Of a DNA stretch of 64,000 nt, positions 56,044 through 64,000 are shown in pieces (the stretch's first letter is position 1; every line of letters starts with the position of its first letter). Source of the DNA: UBA4951 sp963616935. GTDB taxonomy: Bacteria; Bacillota_I; Bacilli_A; RFN20; CAG-826. A model generated the notes under the pieces. That model ran no database searches and had not been told where the DNA came from. It saw only the letters and a program-made list of their open reading frames with translations. The position numbers and the translations under genes were made by a program. The stretch is from positions 124,001-188,000 of the forward strand of contig CAVEMS010000002.1 of NCBI GenBank assembly GCA_963616935.1, given 5' to 3'.

Positions 56044-56723
56044 TTTAATAAGGACTCCATCCTTTCTTTGAAATCGTGATGTCCGAACAAAAAGCTTCCG
56101 GCCACGAGCATATCGGCACCCGCTTCGATCATCTTCGGCCCCGTTTCGGCGTTTATTCCGCCATCGACCTCCAAAATGAGATCGTGGTAACCGTTTTCGA
56201 ACTTGGCTTTCCTAAGTTCTTTCATTCGGTCTAGTGAGCTTTCGATAAAGGCTTGTCCGCCTTTTCCTGGTTCCACCGACATCAAAAGGACCAAATCGAG
56301 ATATGGCAAATAGGGAAGAATCGCCTTCACAGGCGTCAAGGGCTTTATCGATAAGCCCACTTTGGCTCCGCTTTCGCGGATGGAGATGATGGTTTTGAGA
56401 AGCTCGCCTTTGCTTTTCGCCGCCTCATAATGGAAAGTCACGTTCTTTGAGCCCAAACGTCCGAAAAGAGGGCCAAGAGTCAATGGATCATCGACCATAA
56501 GATGAGAGTCTAACGTAAGTTCAGGGAAAGAGGTGAGAATCGAAGTAAGGGAATCGATGCCGAAAGATACGTTAGGCACGAACTTCCCGTCCATGACGTC
56601 AAAATGGAGCACTTTGGCTCCGCAATCGAGCGCGAAAGCGATCTCTTCCTTCAATCGGCTTTTGTCGGCCGATAGCAAGGAAGGTGCCACAAGAGGCGTA
56701 TCGAATCCCAAAAATCCGCTCAT
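56037..56723 (-). CDS. rpe: Ribulose-phosphate 3-epimerase
   Basis: Interconverts ribulose 5-phosphate and xylulose 5-phosphate. PSLLSADKSRLKEEI, the active-site HFDVMDGKFVPNVSFG, the MSVEPGKGGQAF phosphate site and LEVDGGINAETG are all as in the family. 228 residues, standard TIM barrel. It overlaps the end of the kinase gene by 4 bp. In Bacillus rsgA lies between prkC and rpe; here it is absent. Confidence 0.96.
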   Translation of the reverse strand: MSGFLGFDTPLVAPSLLSADKSRLKEEIAFALDCGAKVLHFDVMDGKFVPNVSFGIDSLTSILTSFPELTLDSHLMVDDPLTLGPLFGRLGSKNVTFHYEAAKSKGELLKTIISIRESGAKVGLSIKPLTPVKAILPYLPYLDLVLLMSVEPGKGGQAFIESSLDRMKELRKAKFENGYHDLILEVDGGINAETGPKMIEAGADMLVAGSFLFGHHDFKERMESLLKC

Positions 56724-57595
56724 TTGAAACCAAAAATCCTCGAAAAGAGAGATTTCCTTTCCTTTAATTTGTCCTCATCCTCAAGCGTCTTCTTAATCGC
56801 GTCATGCATTTCTTTGGAGCTTTGGTATCTTTCATCCGGGCTCTTGCGGCAGGCCTTGACGACGATTTTATCTAGCACCTTAGGCAAAGACGAAACGATT
56901 TTCGAAGGCTCGGGGAAATGCTTTTTGATCTGGGCTATCGCGATGTCGTCGGTCGTTTCTCCTTCAAATGGCACGGTGCCCGTCAAAAGCTCGAAGAAGA
57001 TAACGCCCATCGAATAGATGTCGCTTGTGACGTTCGGCTTTTGCCCGACCAAAGTCTCGGGGGCGCAATAATAGATCGTCCCGGCGACGCCATCGCTTTC
57101 CTCACTTTCGCCGATTTTCATGGCGATTCCGAAATCGGCGATTTTGATCGAGCCGTCGGAAAGATAAAAGAGGTTATCCGGCTTCAGATCGCGATGGAGT
57201 ATCCCATGCTCATGGATATACGAAACGCCATCCGTGAGTTGAAGCATGACATCGATTGCCTCAAGCGGAGTTAGATTATGCCCCGTCGAGACGTTTAGTT
57301 TGTCACGGAGAGTCCTCCCCTCGACGTATTCGTTGACCATATATGGCCTGCCATCGACCTTACCTTGCCCATAGACTTTGACGATAAGGGGGTTATCTAG
57401 CGATGCCGAGGCGATGCCTTCCTTCTCGAAACGCTCGATATTCACTTTGTTTATCATATCGGTGCGCATGATCTTTAGCGCCACGGTGCGGTGCATCAAA
57501 ATGTCATAGGCCTCATAGACGTCGGCCATTCCGCCATGGGCGATTCTCGAGGTGACCCGATAACGGTCATCTATCTTCATACCTATGTCAATCAT
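56720..57595 (-). CDS. prkC: Ser/Thr protein kinase, PrkC-like without PASTA domains
   Basis: Eukaryotic-type kinase: glycine loop IAHGGMADVYEA, catalytic Lys in VALKIMR, catalytic loop HGILHRDLKPDNLF, magnesium loop IADFGIAM and the APETLVG/SDIYSMGVI segments. The protein ends at about residue 291 with a basic KERKSLFSRIFGFK; the membrane helix and the extracellular PASTA repeats of PrkC/Stk1 are missing. It would be soluble and could not sense muropeptides directly. It overlaps stp by 8 bp; a second ATG at 57580 is possible. Confidence 0.9.
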   Translation of the reverse strand: MIDIGMKIDDRYRVTSRIAHGGMADVYEAYDILMHRTVALKIMRTDMINKVNIERFEKEGIASASLDNPLIVKVYGQGKVDGRPYMVNEYVEGRTLRDKLNVSTGHNLTPLEAIDVMLQLTDGVSYIHEHGILHRDLKPDNLFYLSDGSIKIADFGIAMKIGESEESDGVAGTIYYCAPETLVGQKPNVTSDIYSMGVIFFELLTGTVPFEGETTDDIAIAQIKKHFPEPSKIVSSLPKVLDKIVVKACRKSPDERYQSSKEMHDAIKKTLEDEDKLKERKSLFSRIFGFK

Positions 57596-58349
57596 TGGCG
57601 ATGTTCTCCCATAAGGCTATGCCGATGTTATCGTCCCCGCCATTGTGATTGGCTTCGGCGATAAGGGAAGAGACCTTTTGATCGACGCGATCGTCGGTCG
57701 AAAGGATATTTCCCATTTCCTCCATCGTCACTTGGTTATATAACCCATCGGTGCATAAAAGCACGCTTTCACCGTGATATGGCTTGATATCGACGGTGAG
57801 CGAGACGCTCGGATAGATTCCCAAAGCGTTCATAAGGACATGCCTATCCGGATGCGAAAGGGCGTCTTCCTCGCTGATTTTGCCAGTGCTCACGAGATAG
57901 CGGACATAGGTGTCGTCTTCCGTCATGAGTTTGATCTTGTCTTTGTCGTGGCTATATAGGTAGCACCTCGAATCGCCGATATTGGCGATCATTATCTTCG
58001 AACCGAAGATGAGCGCGGCGACCATCGTCGTCCCCATCCCCTTCACTTTGTTATTCTTATCGGCGTAGCGGTTTATCTTCGCATTCGCTTCCTTGGCGGC
58101 TTTCGTTATCCAGAGCCGATTGCCATAGGCGAGGGCGTGTTTTGGCTTATGGCGGAAGGATTCGGTCAATACGTCGACGGCGATTTTCGACGCAAGCTCG
58201 CCTTTTTTCGCTCCGCCCATTCCATCGCAGACGACGAGAAACGCCTCGCCATATGAGTTCATCAAAACCATGGCTTGGTCTTCGTTGTTCTGCCTTTTCC
58301 TGCCGATGTCTATCTTGTAAGCGTATGTCCCGTGATATACCTTGCTCAT
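57588..58349 (-). CDS. stp: PP2C-type Ser/Thr phosphatase
   Basis: Reverses the action of the neighbouring kinase. The start at 58349 overlaps the rlmN stop (ATGA) and gives 253 residues: YAYKIDIGRKRQNNEDQ, LVVCDGMGGAKKGELAS (metal Asp), MIANIGDSRCYLY, VLLCTDGLYNQVT and NGGDDNIGIALW are the PP2C metal and phosphate motifs in order. A longer frame from 58541 is rlmN shadow. Confidence 0.95.
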   Translation of the reverse strand: MSKVYHGTYAYKIDIGRKRQNNEDQAMVLMNSYGEAFLVVCDGMGGAKKGELASKIAVDVLTESFRHKPKHALAYGNRLWITKAAKEANAKINRYADKNNKVKGMGTTMVAALIFGSKIMIANIGDSRCYLYSHDKDKIKLMTEDDTYVRYLVSTGKISEEDALSHPDRHVLMNALGIYPSVSLTVDIKPYHGESVLLCTDGLYNQVTMEEMGNILSTDDRVDQKVSSLIAEANHNGGDDNIGIALWENIAND

Positions 58350-59389
58350 TTTATCCTCCCCATCGCTTTGGCGCGAAGTTGCCCGCAAGCGGCGTCGATC
58401 CCCGTGCCCCATTCTTTCCTTATCGTGCAATTGATCCCATGTCCGTTTAGGTATTCGGCGAAGGCTTTCGTCACCCTCGGCTCGCTTCTTTCGAACGGCT
58501 TTTCCTTCACCGGGTTCAAAGGAATGAGATTGACATAGCAATTCATCCCCCTAAGAAGTTTCGAGAGCTCTTTCGCGTTATCGATCGAGTCGTTGACCCC
58601 CTTGATTAGGATATATTCGAAGGTCACGCGACGGCCGCTGTCGGAAATGTAGGTCTTAACCGCCTCGATTAACTGATCCAACGGATAATGGTGGTCGATT
58701 GGCATTAACATCCTTCTCGTTTCGTCGTTCGAGGCATGTAGCGATATCGCCAAATTGACTTGGATCCCCTCTTTCCCATAACGGAGGATGCCTGGCACGA
58801 CGCCGCACGTCGAGACGGTTAGATGCCTCGCTCCCATCCCTAGGCCTTTCGGCTCATTGAGTATATGGAGGAAATCACTGACGTTATCGTAATTGTCGAA
58901 GGGCTCGCCCGTTCCCATCACGACGACGTGGGATACGCTTTCGCCTTCCTTATGGAGCAATTCGTTCATCGCCACGACTTGCCCTATCATCTCCTCGGTC
59001 TTTAGCCCTCTCTCTTTCCTTAGTAGCCCCGAGGCGCAGAAAGCGCAGCCCATGGAGCAGCCGACTTCGCTAGAGACGCAGATGGCGTTTCCATAGTCGT
59101 AACGCATTAAAACGGTCTCGACCTTGGCCCCATCGGCCATCGTCAAAAGCAATTTGATCGTCCCATCAGCCGCCCTTTGCTCCGAATGGACGCTTGGGAT
59201 ATCGAGACAATATTCTTCCTTCAATCTCTCGCGGAAGGATTTCGAGATATCGGTCATTTCGTCGAATGAATAGACGTTCTTGACGTAAATCCACGAAAAA
59301 AGCTGGATGGCGCGGTATTTCTTCTCGCCGATCGAAAGCATCTCTTCGGTGAGTTTATCCAAAGTAAAGCCAAAAAGGTTCTTCTTCAT
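58346..59389 (-). CDS. rlmN: 23S rRNA/tRNA (adenine-C2)-methyltransferase RlmN
   Basis: Radical SAM enzyme methylating A2503 of 23S rRNA. CSMGCAFCASG is the CxxxCxxC iron-sulfur motif (about 115-122), VVMGTGEPFDNYDNV follows, and the methyl-carrying Cys is in GTGIDAACGQL near the C-terminus. 347 residues. It lies 14 bp after rsmB, in the order rsmB-rlmN-stp-prkC. Confidence 0.97.
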   Translation of the reverse strand: MKKNLFGFTLDKLTEEMLSIGEKKYRAIQLFSWIYVKNVYSFDEMTDISKSFRERLKEEYCLDIPSVHSEQRAADGTIKLLLTMADGAKVETVLMRYDYGNAICVSSEVGCSMGCAFCASGLLRKERGLKTEEMIGQVVAMNELLHKEGESVSHVVVMGTGEPFDNYDNVSDFLHILNEPKGLGMGARHLTVSTCGVVPGILRYGKEGIQVNLAISLHASNDETRRMLMPIDHHYPLDQLIEAVKTYISDSGRRVTFEYILIKGVNDSIDNAKELSKLLRGMNCYVNLIPLNPVKEKPFERSEPRVTKAFAEYLNGHGINCTIRKEWGTGIDAACGQLRAKAMGRIK

Positions 59390-59403
59390 AACGGCTCCTA
59401 AGC

Positions 59404-60735
59404 CTATTTCATCTGGATCGAGGCGAGAGTCGCATCGTTAGCGGAAGCGAGGAGAGGATTCGCCGGGACGCCTTCTTTCTTGACGTTCGAATCCTTATGA
59501 AGGATGGCGTAATACATCGCCGTATCGAACTCTTCATATTGGAAGCATTGCTTTTCCTTGACGAGTTGGAATTCGGGATGGTCCGAAAGGAAAGTGGCAA
59601 CCGTTTGATGTCCTTCCTTCTTAGAGATCGTGTAGACCATATAAATCAGCGTTCCGCCTTCGGCAACGTATTTGGAGCAATTTAGAAGCACTTCCTTCTC
59701 TTGCGCTAACAAAGCGTCCATCCCATCTTTCGCGAAATGGAGCAAGAAATCCGGCTCCTCGCGAACTAAATCGAAATTCGAGCTATCCGGGGCGGCGATC
59801 ACGAGATCTTGGGGATTCGATATCGCGGATTCGAAGGAATCGGCCGGGGCGGCGAAGAGGTTGACGTTCTTTAGTCTGTCCCTCTTTATCATCCCAAGGA
59901 CATCGGTGCAGTTGTCAAGGGATGGGACTCCTAGATTCAACCCGATTCGATCGCCATAGGTCTCGACGATTTCCTTTAAGATGCTCGAATCCTTGTTGCC
60001 GTTATAACAAAAGAGCTCCATCGGTTCGGAAATACGATATTCGTCCAAAATGGATTTCGTCAAAAGCCTCTCTGAGAAAATATCGCCTTTGCGGTAGGCT
60101 TCCATCTTGCGTAATGGCGTCTTGCCACCATAGAAAAGCATCCCATCCACAGGCGAAGGAGCGAAATCGGGGTTGTTATTCAAGACCGATTCGACGCTGA
60201 TTTTCGAGGTTCTGACGCGCACCGTCTCCGAACCTGGGCGGTTGTTCTTCTTAAGAATTTTGTAAGTCGTTCCGAAGCCGAAATGCTCCCAGATCTTTAG
60301 GACCCATTCCGGGGTGTTATAGCGGAGCGAGAGATACTTGTTGCTCGATTTCGGAAGTTCTTGCGGTATTAGCGTTTCCGGCTGATTGCTTTTCTCGAAT
60401 AGATCGGCGAGCAAGGCGATCTTCTCTTCCCCTAGCACTTCCTTTAGTCCAGATGTCATCGCATCTTTCTCGATTCTCTTGACGAAATAGAGATCGGCTA
60501 ACGCCAAAGCGGCGTATCTTTTCTCATTCTCGTTAAGGCTCCCTTCCACTTTGGCAAGGACGCTTGAGAAAAGGAGGTGATGGCGGAGCTCGCATCCGAC
60601 AAGACCCGCCACGAGACTACGGAGAGGACGCAAAGAGGCGTCGGCTTGGAAGATTTTCTTAAGCGCTTCGTTAAAGGGCGTCCCGTTATCTAGGATGTCG
60701 TCGAGCGTTCTTTTCGCTAATTCGAGTTCTTGCAT
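59404..60735 (-). CDS. RsmB-like protein with degenerate methyltransferase domain
   Basis: Place in the operon and the layout (NusB-like domain about 1-120, RYNTPEWVLKIWEHFG, C-terminal Rossmann domain about 180-415) are those of RsmB, the 16S rRNA C967 methyltransferase. Key residues are altered: motif I is ELFCYNGNKDSS (240-251) instead of DxCAAPGGKT, motif IV is AAPDSSNFD (314-322) instead of DAPCSG, and motif VI is YMVYTISKKE (365-374) instead of YSTCS. Both catalytic Cys are lost. 443 residues, full length, no frameshift. It is intact as a gene but probably not an active methyltransferase. Confidence 0.75.
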   Translation of the reverse strand: MQELELAKRTLDDILDNGTPFNEALKKIFQADASLRPLRSLVAGLVGCELRHHLLFSSVLAKVEGSLNENEKRYAALALADLYFVKRIEKDAMTSGLKEVLGEEKIALLADLFEKSNQPETLIPQELPKSSNKYLSLRYNTPEWVLKIWEHFGFGTTYKILKKNNRPGSETVRVRTSKISVESVLNNNPDFAPSPVDGMLFYGGKTPLRKMEAYRKGDIFSERLLTKSILDEYRISEPMELFCYNGNKDSSILKEIVETYGDRIGLNLGVPSLDNCTDVLGMIKRDRLKNVNLFAAPADSFESAISNPQDLVIAAPDSSNFDLVREEPDFLLHFAKDGMDALLAQEKEVLLNCSKYVAEGGTLIYMVYTISKKEGHQTVATFLSDHPEFQLVKEKQCFQYEEFDTAMYYAILHKDSNVKKEGVPANPLLASANDATLASIQMK

Positions 60736-60750
60736 GGCTAATCTCCTTTG

Positions 60751-61311
60751 CTAATTGTGCTTATGGCCGCAGCAACAATGCCCATGATGGCATTCGTGTT
60801 CTTTTTCTTCGTCGATATGCTCGAGTTCTTCCTCATGCCCGGCGAAGACATTGCCTAAATAGATCTCATTCGGATTATCGATATCGAGTTCTGGATGATC
60901 GGCGGGATTCGGCTCTTCATCGTCGCTATCGGAGTCGTTATCGGCCTCGACTTCCATCACGTTCTCGCTTTCGATATAGCGCGGATAGGCGTCGTTATGT
61001 ATCTCATAATGCTTGCTTTCGTCGAAATATTGGAAAGAAAGCTCGACGTTGATAGACACTTCGTTAAGCGTTCTAAGCAAATAATCGGCAATTCTCTCTT
61101 CCATCACCATAAGTCTTTCCGGCGCTCTCACAATCACTTCGGTGTGCCAGCTCGTTTGCTCGACTCCCTTATGGAAAATGACGGAATATGGGGCGTAGAA
61201 ATTGAGGTCATCCTCGCTTATTTCCATAAGATTCGCGAGGTTTTCGCTATGTTCTTTCGAATAATGGCCGACCACATATTGGTCAAGGCCGAGAATGGAT
61301 ATCGTGATCAT
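60751..61311 (-). CDS. Hypothetical protein with His/Cys-rich C-terminus
   Basis: No family recognised with certainty. Residues 1-110 look like a compact alpha/beta domain (ITISILGLDQYVV, HKGVEQTSWHTEVIVRAPE, INVELSFQYFD) that recalls small tautomerase-fold DUFs such as DUF1904, weakly. Residues 118-160 are very acidic (AD/NDSDSDDEE), and the tail HECHHGHCCCGHKHN (172-186) has six His and four Cys and should bind metal. 186 residues. It lies between priA and rsmB where def and fmt sit in Bacillus. AGGAAGAAGG precedes the ATG, with a possible TATACT -10 upstream. Confidence 0.7.
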   Translation of the reverse strand: MITISILGLDQYVVGHYSKEHSENLANLMEISEDDLNFYAPYSVIFHKGVEQTSWHTEVIVRAPERLMVMEERIADYLLRTLNEVSINVELSFQYFDESKHYEIHNDAYPRYIESENVMEVEADNDSDSDDEEPNPADHPELDIDNPNEIYLGNVFAGHEEELEHIDEEKEHECHHGHCCCGHKHN

Positions 61312-61404
61312 TTTTCCTTCTTCCTATTTGTTAGAAAAGTATACCACAGGTATAAAGGGAAAAGTAGTAGCCTCGCAACACAAAAGGCCACGTCGAAAAT
61401 GAGC

Positions 61405-63606
61405 CTAATAATCAAGCGGATCGACGTTGACGGAAATCGTGATGCCGCCGAAGGATCCGTATTTGCGAAGAAGTTCTTTGATGTGCGGCTCGATTATCTC
61501 CCTTTTCTTGAACTTGACCAAAAGCATCCTTCGGTATTTGTCGCCTTCCATCGCATAGAAAGGGACGATCGGGCCAAGCAAGGACACGTTTTCCAGTTTC
61601 TTGGCCGCGATCTCGTCTTTGAATTCCTGGCTGGCCTTGGCCACTTTGGCCTCATTGGCGCTGGAGAAGATTAGTAGCAAAAGATACACATACGGCGGAT
61701 ATTGCGATATTTTCCTCTCTTGCATCTCTTTGACGTAGAAAGAGGCGTAATCCTGCTTAGCCCCATAGACTATCGCATAGTGGCTAGGGTTATACGTCTG
61801 GATGATGGCCTCGCCCGCTTTATCGCTTCGGCCGCTTCTGCCCACCGCTTGGGCGATCAATTCAAAGGTCCTCTCGGATGCGCGATAGGTCGGCAAGGAT
61901 AAGCCGATGTCGGCTAAGACGACGGAAGAGAGGGTTAGAAGCGGGAAATCATGCCCTTTGGCGATCATCTGAGTGCCGACTAGCACATCGTATTCGCCAT
62001 CTTTGAAGGCTCTTATCGTCTTTTCGACTTCTCTCGATATCTTGCCAACGTCGCCATCCATCCTGGCCACTCTCGCGCTCGGGAAAAGATCCTCTATCTC
62101 CTTGACGATCCTTTCCGTCCCATATCCGATTCTCCTTAGCCTCGTGTTCCCGCATTTTGGGCAGGCCTCGGGATAACGTGAGACAAAGCCGCAATGATGG
62201 CATTTGAGCATGTTATCTTGCTTGTGGTAAGTCAAATTGCCGCCGCAACTAGGGCAAACGAAGAGGTGCCCGCACTTCGGGCACTCGATCCCAGTCCAAT
62301 AGCCTCTTCGGTTGAGCAACAGCAAAACCTGCTCCTTTTTATCGAGTTTTTCTTTTATCTTCGTAAGTAGCGGCAAGGATATCTTCTCGCTTTGGCGGCC
62401 GATATTATGGCGGTCGGTCAAATCGACGATCGTGGCTTTCGGCAAAGGCTTAGCGTTCACTCTTTCCGTCATCGTGACGTAGCCATATACGCCTTTTAGC
62501 GCCCTTGCCCTGGTTTCTAAGCTCGGCGTGGCGCTACCCAAAATGAGCTTAGCGCCTTCCATCTTGGCACGCATTATCGCCACTTCCCTTGCGTGGTAAT
62601 ATGGCGAGTTGTCCTGTTTATACGATTCGACGTGCTCTTCGTCCAATATGATCAAGCCGACATTGGATAAGGGGGCAAAGACGGCGCTTCTGGCACCGAC
62701 TACCACTTTCGCATTCCCAGCCGATATCCTTCGGTATTCGTCGTATCTTTCCCCTGGCGTCAATCCGCTATGGAGGATGGCGACCGAATCGCCGAATCTC
62801 CTTAGGCAATAATCCATAAGGGCCGGCGTCAAGTTGATTTCCGGAACGAGGAAGAGGACGTTCTTCCCTTTCTTAAGCATATCGTCGGCAAGATGCAAAT
62901 ACACCTCGGTCTTGCCGCTTCCCGTCACGCCTTCAAGCAGGTTGACGGTCTTCTCGCTCGCGAGCAAATAATCGAAGGCGGCTTGTTGCGTATATGTGAG
63001 CGCATGAGCCTCTTCCCTCTCCTCGGGTCTTACGACGAGCCTTCTTTTCTCTTCCAAATAGACTTCAACGCGCTTTTTCTCGAGCAATTTTCCCAAAATC
63101 GACGCAGAACCGGCCTCTTTTTTGAGAATCGGACCAGAAGATGCCACCAAACGGAGCAATTCTATTTGCTTATCGGTGAGCCCCTCTTCCGAAGGATCTA
63201 GCAATCTCACCCATTTCTCATAGGCGATCTTTGGCCCCTTCATGGCGCTGCTTCTTGGCGAAAGGGTCTTCGGAAGCATCGCTTGGAGAACGGATATAAG
63301 CGGTGCGAAATAGTAATCGGCCACTTTCTGGGCGAGAGATAGCAACGAGGGGCTCAGAAGCGGTTCTTCATCGATGATGTCTTCTTCTCGAAGCATCTTC
63401 ATCGAGAAGCCCTTCTCCTTCTCTATCGTCTCTTTGTCTTTCTCGCTATCGATGACCTTGACGACGAAGCCGATGACGTTTTGCGGCCCGAAAGATATAT
63501 GGACGCGAAAACGCTCGCCGATCTTTTTCTTGCCATCATAAAGATACGTGAACGTCCGGTTGAGGGACATCGTTCCGTACTCGGTTAAAACTTCAACTAT
63601 CTTCAC
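61405..63606 (-). CDS. priA: Primosomal protein N' (replication restart helicase PriA)
   Basis: Superfamily 2 helicase restarting stalled forks. N-terminal 3'-DNA-binding domain KIVEVLTEYGTMSLNRTFTY, Walker A EGVTGSGKTEVYLHL, DEEH box ILDEEHVESYKQDNSPYYHARE, four CxxC zinc pairs (CPKCGHLFVCPSCGG, CHHCG, CPKCG) and the SF2 motifs near 560-600 (GTQMIAKGHDFP, QAVGRSGRSDKAG). The GTG at 63606 is used since the family begins VxIVxVL; a TTG at 63624 lies too close to gmk. 733 residues. No clear ribosome site. Confidence 0.94.
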   Translation of the reverse strand: MKIVEVLTEYGTMSLNRTFTYLYDGKKKIGERFRVHISFGPQNVIGFVVKVIDSEKDKETIEKEKGFSMKMLREEDIIDEEPLLSPSLLSLAQKVADYYFAPLISVLQAMLPKTLSPRSSAMKGPKIAYEKWVRLLDPSEEGLTDKQIELLRLVASSGPILKKEAGSASILGKLLEKKRVEVYLEEKRRLVVRPEEREEAHALTYTQQAAFDYLLASEKTVNLLEGVTGSGKTEVYLHLADDMLKKGKNVLFLVPEINLTPALMDYCLRRFGDSVAILHSGLTPGERYDEYRRISAGNAKVVVGARSAVFAPLSNVGLIILDEEHVESYKQDNSPYYHAREVAIMRAKMEGAKLILGSATPSLETRARALKGVYGYVTMTERVNAKPLPKATIVDLTDRHNIGRQSEKISLPLLTKIKEKLDKKEQVLLLLNRRGYWTGIECPKCGHLFVCPSCGGNLTYHKQDNMLKCHHCGFVSRYPEACPKCGNTRLRRIGYGTERIVKEIEDLFPSARVARMDGDVGKISREVEKTIRAFKDGEYDVLVGTQMIAKGHDFPLLTLSSVVLADIGLSLPTYRASERTFELIAQAVGRSGRSDKAGEAIIQTYNPSHYAIVYGAKQDYASFYVKEMQERKISQYPPYVYLLLLIFSSANEAKVAKASQEFKDEIAAKKLENVSLLGPIVPFYAMEGDKYRRMLLVKFKKREIIEPHIKELLRKYGSFGGITISVNVDPLDY

Positions 63607-63629
63607 ACTATTAAGATAACACAAAAACG

Positions 63630-64000
63630 TTAGGCAATGGATTTCGCGATGATGGACGCGACTTCGTCCGACGCCTTGTCCAAATCGTCGTTCACAACGG
63701 AATAATCGTAATGGCCTTTGAGCTTTATTTCCTGCTTCGCCCTATCTAAGCGGCCTTCGATATCCTTTTCTTTTTCCGTCATTCTGCCCCTTATTCTCTT
63801 TTCGAGTTCTTCCAAGGAAGGGGGCAAAATGAAAATCGAAACAACTTCCTTCCCGAGTTTTTCCATCACTTTCGAGGCGCCGTTAACGTCGATTTCGAGC
63901 AAGACGTTCTTGCCTTTCGAAAGCTGGGCCTCGACTTTATCTTTCGGCGTGCCATAGCTATGCCCAACGAAAAGGTTATATTCGAGGAAATTGCCGTTTT
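63630..64000 (-). CDS. gmk: Guanylate kinase, 5' end beyond the window
   Basis: The frame continues to the window edge without a start: NGNFLEYNLFVGHSYGT, then KNVLLEIDVNGASKVMEKLG and IFILPPSLEELEKRIRGR, which are the GMP-binding and lid parts of Gmk. The N-terminal P-loop lies outside. The C-terminus ends ISKSIA. It is directly upstream of priA, 23 bp from its start, an order common in Firmicutes (gmk-rpoZ-coaBC-priA), but rpoZ and coaBC are missing. Confidence 0.93.
   Translation of the reverse strand, partial: NGNFLEYNLFVGHSYGTPKDKVEAQLSKGKNVLLEIDVNGASKVMEKLGKEVVSIFILPPSLEELEKRIRGRMTEKEKDIEGRLDRAKQEIKLKGHYDYSVVNDDLDKASDEVASIIAKSIA

Noticed and set aside
60895..61674. Plus-strand frame of about 259 codons opposite the His/Cys-rich gene and the end of priA
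   Set aside because: Spans the antisense of two genes and an intergenic promoter; no motif, and its start lacks a ribosome site.

Overview
The window is a gene-dense, ordinary chromosomal stretch of a Bacilli-type (low-GC Firmicutes) bacterium. The gene set and order recall Bacillus: dnaE, polA, mutM, coaE, dnaB, dnaI, pfkA, pyk, thrS, infC-rpmI-rplT, ezrA-cysteine desulfurase-thiI, rpsD, tyrS, ytpR, trmB and gmk-priA-rsmB-rlmN-stp-prkC-rpe. TGA is used as a stop codon and TGG for Trp, so this is code 11 and not a Mycoplasma-type code 4. The reduced set (kinase without PASTA domains, no def/fmt or rsgA in their usual places, huge single-anchor surface proteins, an ECF vitamin transporter) suggests an uncultured gut-type lineage near RF39/RFN20/Erysipelotrichia. 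That placement is inference; I see no rRNA or tRNA gene to test it.

Region by region: 1-5.5 kb is an accessory-looking edge: a cut-off membrane protein, a GH78-like rhamnosidase, rpiA, a membrane protein, exonuclease III and a DUF3990/XRE toxin-antitoxin pair with a palindromic operator. 5.7-15 kb is replication and repair: dnaE-polA-(mutM fused to coaE), converging on dnaB-dnaI. 15-22 kb holds pfkA-pyk, T-box-controlled thrS, ogt, a GNAT gene and infC-rpmI-rplT, with infC starting at AUC. 22-28 kb holds ezrA-desulfurase-thiI on the minus strand, a tetR gene and rpsD with an S4-type leader. 27.8-36.3 kb is a minus-strand cluster of four exported proteins, including two full-length paralogues of more than 1000 residues that I cannot assign to a known family; a membrane-anchored XRE regulator diverges from it. 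37-42 kb has tyrS, groES-groEL under a CIRCE element, and a CcpA-like LacI regulator. 41.8-53.2 kb is a long minus-strand run: glgC-glgD-glgA-leuS-coaX-panT-pepV-trmB-ytpR-pncB. 53.2-55.4 kb has rpmB and an AAA/DUF4143 ATPase behind a pair of 39-bp direct repeats. 55.4-64 kb is the gmk-priA-(His/Cys-rich protein)-rsmB-rlmN-stp-prkC-rpe series.

How the genes fit together: CoA supply is served three times (PanT uptake, CoaX kinase, CoaE fused to MutM), NAD salvage by PncB, sugar storage by GlgCDA, and glycolysis by PfkA-Pyk. Expression control visible in the DNA includes a T-box, a ribosomal-protein leader, a CIRCE site, several palindromic operators, and a set of genes whose -10 box sits 6-7 nt before the start codon, which predicts leaderless mRNAs. 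The most interesting items are the paralogous surface-protein cluster, an RsmB homologue lacking its catalytic and SAM-binding residues, the MutM-CoaE fusion, the His/Cys-tailed protein between priA and rsmB, and the leaderless promoters.
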